Part shown: in pieces, positions 59,273 through 64,000 of the stretch | Numbering within the stretch: position 1 is the stretch's first letter | Layout of the letters: the number at the start of each line of letters is the position of its first letter | Assembly (NCBI RefSeq): GCF_000091045.1 | Contig: NC_006694.1 | Location: 600,001-664,000 of the forward strand | Source: Cryptococcus deneoformans JEC21 | Lineage: Eukaryota > Basidiomycota > Tremellomycetes > Tremellales > Cryptococcaceae | Length of the DNA stretch: 64,000 nucleotides | Direction of reading: 5' to 3' | Position numbers and translations under genes: made by a program | The notes under the pieces: generated by a model | What the model saw: only the letters and a program-made list of their open reading frames with translations | Databases searched by the model: none | Told to the model about the DNA's origin: nothing

Positions 59273-61097
59273 ATGCCCCCCTCATCTCTACCTCTCGTAA
59301 GGCTACCCCCAAAAGCTGTCGTACATCGTTTCGGTGCACCTACTTCAGCTCCTCCTTCATCGGCTTTACTTAGATTTCCGGTTCAAGGATGGACTATCAA
59401 CAGAGAATCAGCAAAACCTGAAGGATGGGCAATCGTAGGAGATGCTGACGGTCGCAAGGTTGCTGTGGAGGTGAGTTCTTATGCTCTGTCTCTAATACAT
59501 GCTAAAACAGACATAGACGCTGTTGAGCAGACATCGAATCCAACCTTTTTCCCCGCCTCCAGGCCCGTTCCCTTATATAACCTCGCTCATCTCCTCTTCC
59601 ACAGACTCCTGGTCTTCTACTACTGAAGCACCCTCGAAACCTATCCGTCACCTGGCATTTGCACGCCCACCAACGACAGGTGAATTTACAGATTTTACTG
59701 CTCGCTATGGAGCTCTCCTTGAAGAAGACAGGCTGTCTTACAGGGAAAACTTGCAGAACCTTCACCCGAGACCGAGTGATGAGGATATTGAGAGGGTTGC
59801 AAAGCTCATGAGGATAGGGCACTTGCTCGATCTCCCTACTGTTTCATTCTCATCTGGTCAGACTAGACGGGGTAGAATCGCAAGTGCCCTGTTGACAAGA
59901 CCTGTTTTGTTGCTGTTGGAGGATCCTATGGCAGGTTTGGATGTTCCCAGTCGAAAGGAAGTCTCCAACCTTTTGGGAGAGCTCAATGCAAGTGAAACTA
60001 TCAAGATTGTCCTCATCCTTAGAGGTAAGGGTGGTGAAGAGATGCCAACGTGGATCACGGATGTGGCCGAGGTCAGAAATGGAGAAGTATGGATTGGCAA
60101 ACGGGATGAATATGAGCAGAAGCATGCAGAAGAGCAGGTCCGGAATCAGGCGAAGGTCGAGCAGGTGGCTGAGAAGAGTGATGAAGTTCCTGGAGAACCC
60201 GTCATCAAACTTGATGGAGTGTCTGTATCATATGGAGAGGGCACCAGACAAGTGAGCGTTGATGGTTTCATTTGATGTACGAGATTTTGCTAACCTGAAC
60301 ATCAGGTTCTCAAGGATATCAAATGGACCGTCAAGCCCGGAGAGAAATGGCATCTCATTGGGGCCAACGGTGAGCTTATTCAACCATGGGCCACGACTAA
60401 CCATTTCTGCCAGGCTCCGGTAAGACGACACTCCTCTCGCTCATTTTAGGACACCATCCACGCTCATACTCCTTGCCTGCTTCATCCCTCCTTCTCTTCT
60501 CCAAGCCTCGTCGCTCCATCCCTAGCCCTACTCTTCGGACTTTGATTGGACACACCTCTCCGGAAATCTTCGCCTCTTTCCCAAGAGGGATGGGGCTGAG
60601 TGCTTTGGAGGCTGTCGGCAGTGGTTTTGAAGGCATTTTCTCTAGGAGAAATCTTACCTCGGAGCAAAAGGAACGAGTTAAATATCTTTTGGGACAATTT
60701 AAAGACCTTTTGAAACCGTCTTCTCTTTCTGGGAAGCCCGCACCGGATGTGACTGTCCAAGAAATTGCCAACCGAAACTTTGCTCACTTCACTCCCCCTC
60801 AGCAAGGTCTCCTTCTTTTCCTCCGTGCCATTGTACGGAAACCAAAGCTTCTTATCCTTGACGAACCTAGTCAGGGCATGGACGAAGTAATCTGGGAACG
60901 ATGTAAGGGCTTATTGGAGAAAGAGTGGGAAGATGAGGGTAAGGGTATGGCTGTTATCGTGGTGAGCCATTATGAAGACGAGGTTCGTGTTTTTTGACTC
61001 ACAACTGGAATGGGTGTTGATAATGATTTAGGTTCCATGGAAAAAGGGTAGAGGAAAGGTCCTCAAACTCGATCAAGGAGTCGCTACTGTACAATAA
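59273..61097 (+). CDS. Soluble twin-NBD ABC protein, YDR061W-like
   Basis: The ATG at 59273 gives MPPSSLPLVRLPPKAVVHRF. The protein, about 540 residues, has two ABC nucleotide-binding domains and no membrane span. NBD1 has an altered Walker A (VGDADGRKVAVETLL, lacking the Ser/Thr after Lys), a fair signature (VSFSSGQTRRGRIASALL) and Walker B LLLLEDPMAGLD. NBD2 has a perfect Walker A (LIGANGSGKTTLLSLILG), a poor signature (FTPPQQGLLLFLRAIV) and Walker B KLLILDEPSQGMDE, with the switch VIVVSHYEDE. In a head-to-tail dimer one ATP site would therefore be consensus and the other degenerate. It resembles yeast YDR061W and bacterial ModF-like proteins; the biochemical role is not established. The start may be mitochondrial-targeted, but this is weak. 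Confidence 0.85.
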
Positions 61098-61940
61098 TCA
61101 TTATTGTATATTAGTAGACTCAATAAAAAACATCTGCTTGAAGATAGTCATGGACACCTTGACTCTGCATCTTCTATACGGTGGGGGAGGTTGCCATATC
61201 AATTAAATAGGTAGAACTAACACCCTGTACATCAATAATTGTCTTCTCTGATGGAAAATTTGGGAGCGAATGAGGTGGGCACTCGGCAACCTGCTGATCC
61301 GGAGCAGTGAACATTTCCTGCTTGCAGGGCAAAAGCTGTCCACTGTCGCAACCAAAGAGATACCAATTCAATTCAAGACGCCAACGAGCGGTAATTGTTT
61401 CACGGCGCCTCAGTTCCCGGCAATTTCACTGAATTGCTTATTTCATCTGCAAACCGCATTACTACTCGTGTTATTTACTATTACTCGTATTATATAAGGG
61501 ACATGTGGCGGTCAGCTACATATGCTTACGCCAAATTAAAGCAGATGCTGCGGACGGAGTAGTATGATGTGGACAGATCGGATGTCTCGAGAAGAGCGAT
61601 GGCAGTTATAAACCCTTGAGACACTATACTGGATGTTGTGAATTTGGGCTGGCATGCATGAAGCAAGGGCGAACGAACTGTTGAAAACTGAAGAAAAATT
61701 AAGACAACCACGAACACATGCAGTGAGCGGCCACCACTCCGAGCACGCACACAACTCCTCCATCATCCTTTTCGTTCCGCGTTCGTTCCCTGCTGCTTCA
61801 ACCGATTCGTTCCTGGTGACTAGAGGAGATGTGTTCCCACGGTGTCACTTGCCACCCAGATCCTCCAGTCGCATCCCACGCCAACCATGAAAATAATTCT
61901 TATGTCGCATTTTTTTTATCCCTTTCAAACACAGAACATT
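61098..61940. promoter_or_regulatory. ABC gene 3' region and leader of the Rpr2-like gene
   Basis: About 840 bases. An AATAAA word (CTCAATAAAAAAC near 61120) sits just after the ABC stop codon. The pyrimidine tract ending CACAG near 61934 looks like a leader-intron acceptor just before the chosen ATG. No RNA gene is seen. Confidence 0.4.
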
Positions 61941-62822
61941 ATGTCCCTATCCTCATCTCCAGCACCGACATCTACAATGACCTTCGAACCCACTATCAAC
62001 CATATCCTTTCACTCCCTAATCTTTTACAACCAATCTCTCCTCCTCATGCCGCCCTCCACCTCGCTCGTCTTCGTCTTTTGTACTCCATCCCTGCTGACG
62101 GGCAATCGGTTTCCGAGACATCATCATCATCGTCATCATCAAGCGGTACTAGGAGCAAGTTAACTTTAGGAGGATGGTGCAATCACTGTGGTGGGCTGAG
62201 AAAAGGGATGGGAGGGGCTCAAAGGGGCGGACGAGGACAAAACAAGGATAAAGAAAAGGAGGAGAAAACAAAAGCCATCAGAGAAAGAGCTCGCAAACGT
62301 GTCAGAGAATTATCCAACCTGACAGAAAACGAAAAAGAGGAGAAGAAGATGGCAAGAAAGCTAGAGATTGCGGGAGCGGTGCAAAAAAGACGGCAGCCTG
62401 CCGAGTGCACGACTTGCGGGGCTGTATATACCAGACCAAAGCCAGACAAGAAAACCCTGGCAGCATTTCCCTCATCTAGAAAGACAAGGAAACAAGTCGC
62501 CGAAGCAAAAGCGGAAGAAGAAGCCAAGTCCTTAGCTCTCAAAGCAGAGGTCGAAGCCGCGGGCAAGATTGAGCGTGAAGCTCAACCGCCCCAGACGCTC
62601 CTATCTCACCCTGCTTTCTCACACATACCTTCTTCACCACCCAATCTCCCGACTCATCCACCGCCATTACCAATGAAGAATTATGCTGGGTCGACCTCTG
62701 CAACCACCGATGTGGCGAAGAAGAAAACAAAGACTAAGAAATCGGGGTTGTCTAAGCTGTTAGCAGAGAATAAGGAAAGGAATGAGTCTGCGAAAGGAGC
62801 GGGGATGTGGGGTCTGGGATGA
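61941..62822 (+). CDS. Putative RNase P/MRP zinc-ribbon subunit, Rpr2/Rpp21/Snm1-like
   Basis: Taken from the ATG at 61941 (MSLSSSPAPTSTMTFEPTIN); ATGs at 61887 and 61977 are also possible. A helical segment (INHILSLPNLLQ, HAALHLARLRLLYSIPADG) leads to two cysteine pairs: GGWCNHCGGLRKG and, 75 residues later, AECTTCGAVYTRPKP. Between them is a Lys/Arg/Glu-rich helix. Two helices followed by two CxxC knuckles, the second followed by basic residues, is the Rpr2/Rpp21/Snm1 plan. The subunit would help RNase P or MRP process tRNA or rRNA in the nucleus. The C-terminus is a charged low-complexity tail ending GAGMWGLG. No intron is needed inside the coding part. The long insertion between the zinc knuckles is unusual, so the family call is moderate. 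Confidence 0.55.
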   Translation: MSLSSSPAPTSTMTFEPTINHILSLPNLLQPISPPHAALHLARLRLLYSIPADGQSVSETSSSSSSSSGTRSKLTLGGWCNHCGGLRKGMGGAQRGGRGQNKDKEKEEKTKAIRERARKRVRELSNLTENEKEEKKMARKLEIAGAVQKRRQPAECTTCGAVYTRPKPDKKTLAAFPSSRKTRKQVAEAKAEEEAKSLALKAEVEAAGKIEREAQPPQTLLSHPAFSHIPSSPPNLPTHPPPLPMKNYAGSTSATTDVAKKKTKTKKSGLSKLLAENKERNESAKGAGMWGLG

Positions 62823-62951
62823 TTTGAAAGGATGTTGGGAAGCCATGTCATTTCTCAAGTTGTAGTTTTTAGCTTAGTTGTACAGTATATATTACTCATG
62901 TAGACATTCGATACATTCGATTTTCGAAGCGTATTCGCAACAATTTGTGTT
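62823..62951. terminator. Compact convergent 3' ends
   Basis: Only 129 bases lie between the stop codons of the zinc-ribbon gene and the dehydrogenase gene. Transcript ends must therefore overlap or nearly meet. No hairpin of the bacterial kind is expected or seen. Confidence 0.35.
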
Positions 62952-64000
62952 TTACTTCTTACCCTCATACTGTCATGATCATTAGCTGAGAGGTCGAATC
63001 TTACCTGTCAAACCTTACTTTGTAAAATCCATGACCACTCTTCCTGCCCAGCTTGCCCTCCTTGACAAGCTTGTCCAAAAGAGGAATGGGCGAAACCAAC
63101 TCCTTGGAGATCGCACCAGACGCCGCCTTCTCTCGCCATCCTTCGGCAATATACGAGGTGGTATCTATGAAGCATGTTCATCATTAGCCTAAGAATGGAC
63201 AGAAGAGTTTGAAGACTTACCGAGTCCGACAAAGTCGAGCAACTTGAATGGCTTGAAAGAAACCAATTAGTGTCAAGGTAAGGTACAATATAAGACGATA
63301 CGCTCACTCCCATGGCTATGGCCAATCATTCGTTAGCTACAGTAGTAGTTCATGGACAGCGTCCAAATTGACTTGTTAAACTCACGGTATCCAGCACCCA
63401 GTTCCATAGCGGTGTCGATATCCTCCGCAGTAGCATCACCTCGCTCAATCATTCGAATGGCCTCCACTACAAATTATTTCATTAGCTCTCGGGCAAGTAC
63501 AGGTTGAATATGTTGACATACAAAGGTAAGGAACGAGAAGACGATTCACGATGAAGCCTGGAGTATCATTGCACGTGACTGGTGACTTGCCCATCTGAAG
63601 GGTCACTTCTCGAAGAGTTTCATATGTCTCCTGCGAGGTCTGGGGTGTTCGAATGATTTCAACGAGCTTCATAGCTGATCAAGCTATTAATGCTACTCAT
63701 TATTGTGAGCCCATAAGACTTACCAGGGACGGGATTAAAGAAATGCAATCCAGCGAACCTGAAATCTGATCAGCAAACAAACAATAAAGTCTCAGGAGCC
63801 TTCCACTGACTTGGCTTGACGCTCTGGGCTACACGCTTCCGCGATTTCTGTTACAGACAATGAAGAAGTGTTGGTAGCAAAGATACAGTCAGATCTACAT
63901 TCGTTAGTCTTATGAACAGACTCGTAATCGAATCAGCCACTCACTTGGCCTTTCCGTCCAAGAAGCCAAAGAGGTCCCTCTTGACTTTGATAGATTCTAT
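62952..64000 (-). CDS. 3-hydroxyacyl-CoA dehydrogenase, 5' part outside window
   Basis: The reading enters from the right edge ([16 protein letters not shown]) and runs through [40 protein letters not shown] (catalytic His and Glu), [58 protein letters not shown] and [15 protein letters not shown]. This is the C-terminal half of the NAD-binding domain plus the dimerisation domain of short-chain 3-hydroxyacyl-CoA (3-hydroxybutyryl-CoA) dehydrogenase, which oxidises L-3-hydroxyacyl-CoA in beta-oxidation, in mitochondria or peroxisomes. At the 3' end a GTAAGG intron is removed so that the stop follows YEGKK; reading through would give a longer unspliced version ending VRFDR. The N-terminal Rossmann glycines lie outside the window. 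Confidence 0.9.

Noticed and set aside
1..64000. Transposons, CRISPR arrays, tRNA or rRNA genes
   Set aside because: No terminal repeats, transposase or reverse transcriptase motifs, spacer arrays or convincing tRNA A/B boxes were noticed on either strand. A tRNAscan-type search was not possible here.

Overview
The window is nuclear DNA of a basidiomycete yeast, most likely the Cryptococcus neoformans/gattii complex. Genes are tightly packed on both strands. Nearly every gene is cut by several introns of about 45-65 nt with GT(A/G)(A/T)G donors, CTAAC/CTGAC-like branch sites and YAG acceptors. Two neighbours fit Cryptococcus: a CPS1-type hyaluronan-synthase-like glycosyltransferase and a MAN1-type phosphomannose isomerase. 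The species call is inference; the intron style and protein families are read from the sequence. Spliced models were rebuilt by hand by joining frames across consensus splice sites, so most outer CDS limits are firm and a few internal junctions are tentative.

Layout. 1-8 kb: the 5' part of an unrecognised Ser/Thr-rich gene, mitoribosomal MRPL31/mL60, an orphan gene with a disordered N-terminal half, and a gene-poor stretch with a tentative small membrane protein. 8-13 kb: a regulator with a C-terminal Zn2Cys6 finger, a multi-pass membrane protein and the SUMO E2 UBC9. 13-21.7 kb: the multi-KH protein vigilin/SCP160, NAD-malic enzyme and a LigB-type extradiol dioxygenase. 22.6-30.4 kb: an ATG22/UMF1-type transporter, a PRM10/ThrE-type membrane protein and a small hydrophilic protein. 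31-41.3 kb: the exomer subunit CHS5, CPS1, a PAC3-like proteasome chaperone and TEL2. 41.4-52.3 kb: a four-span membrane protein, then two NAD kinase paralogues facing away from each other around an RCC1-PHD fusion gene. 52.9-64 kb: an old yellow enzyme, MAN1, a CHM7-like ESCRT-III protein, a soluble twin-NBD ABC protein, an Rpr2/Rpp21-like zinc protein and the 3' part of a 3-hydroxyacyl-CoA dehydrogenase.

How the genes relate. This is mainly a housekeeping region. There is no operon logic, transposon, CRISPR array or secondary-metabolite cluster. Functional links are loose: NAD kinases, malic enzyme, old yellow enzyme and 3-hydroxyacyl-CoA dehydrogenase all touch pyridine nucleotides, while MAN1, CPS1 and CHS5 bear on cell surface and wall. 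The points most worth following are the NAD kinase duplication around the RCC1-PHD gene, the Zn2Cys6 finger that is completed only by splicing, the ABC protein with one consensus and one degenerate ATP site, a GC-AG intron in TEL2, and two orphan genes.
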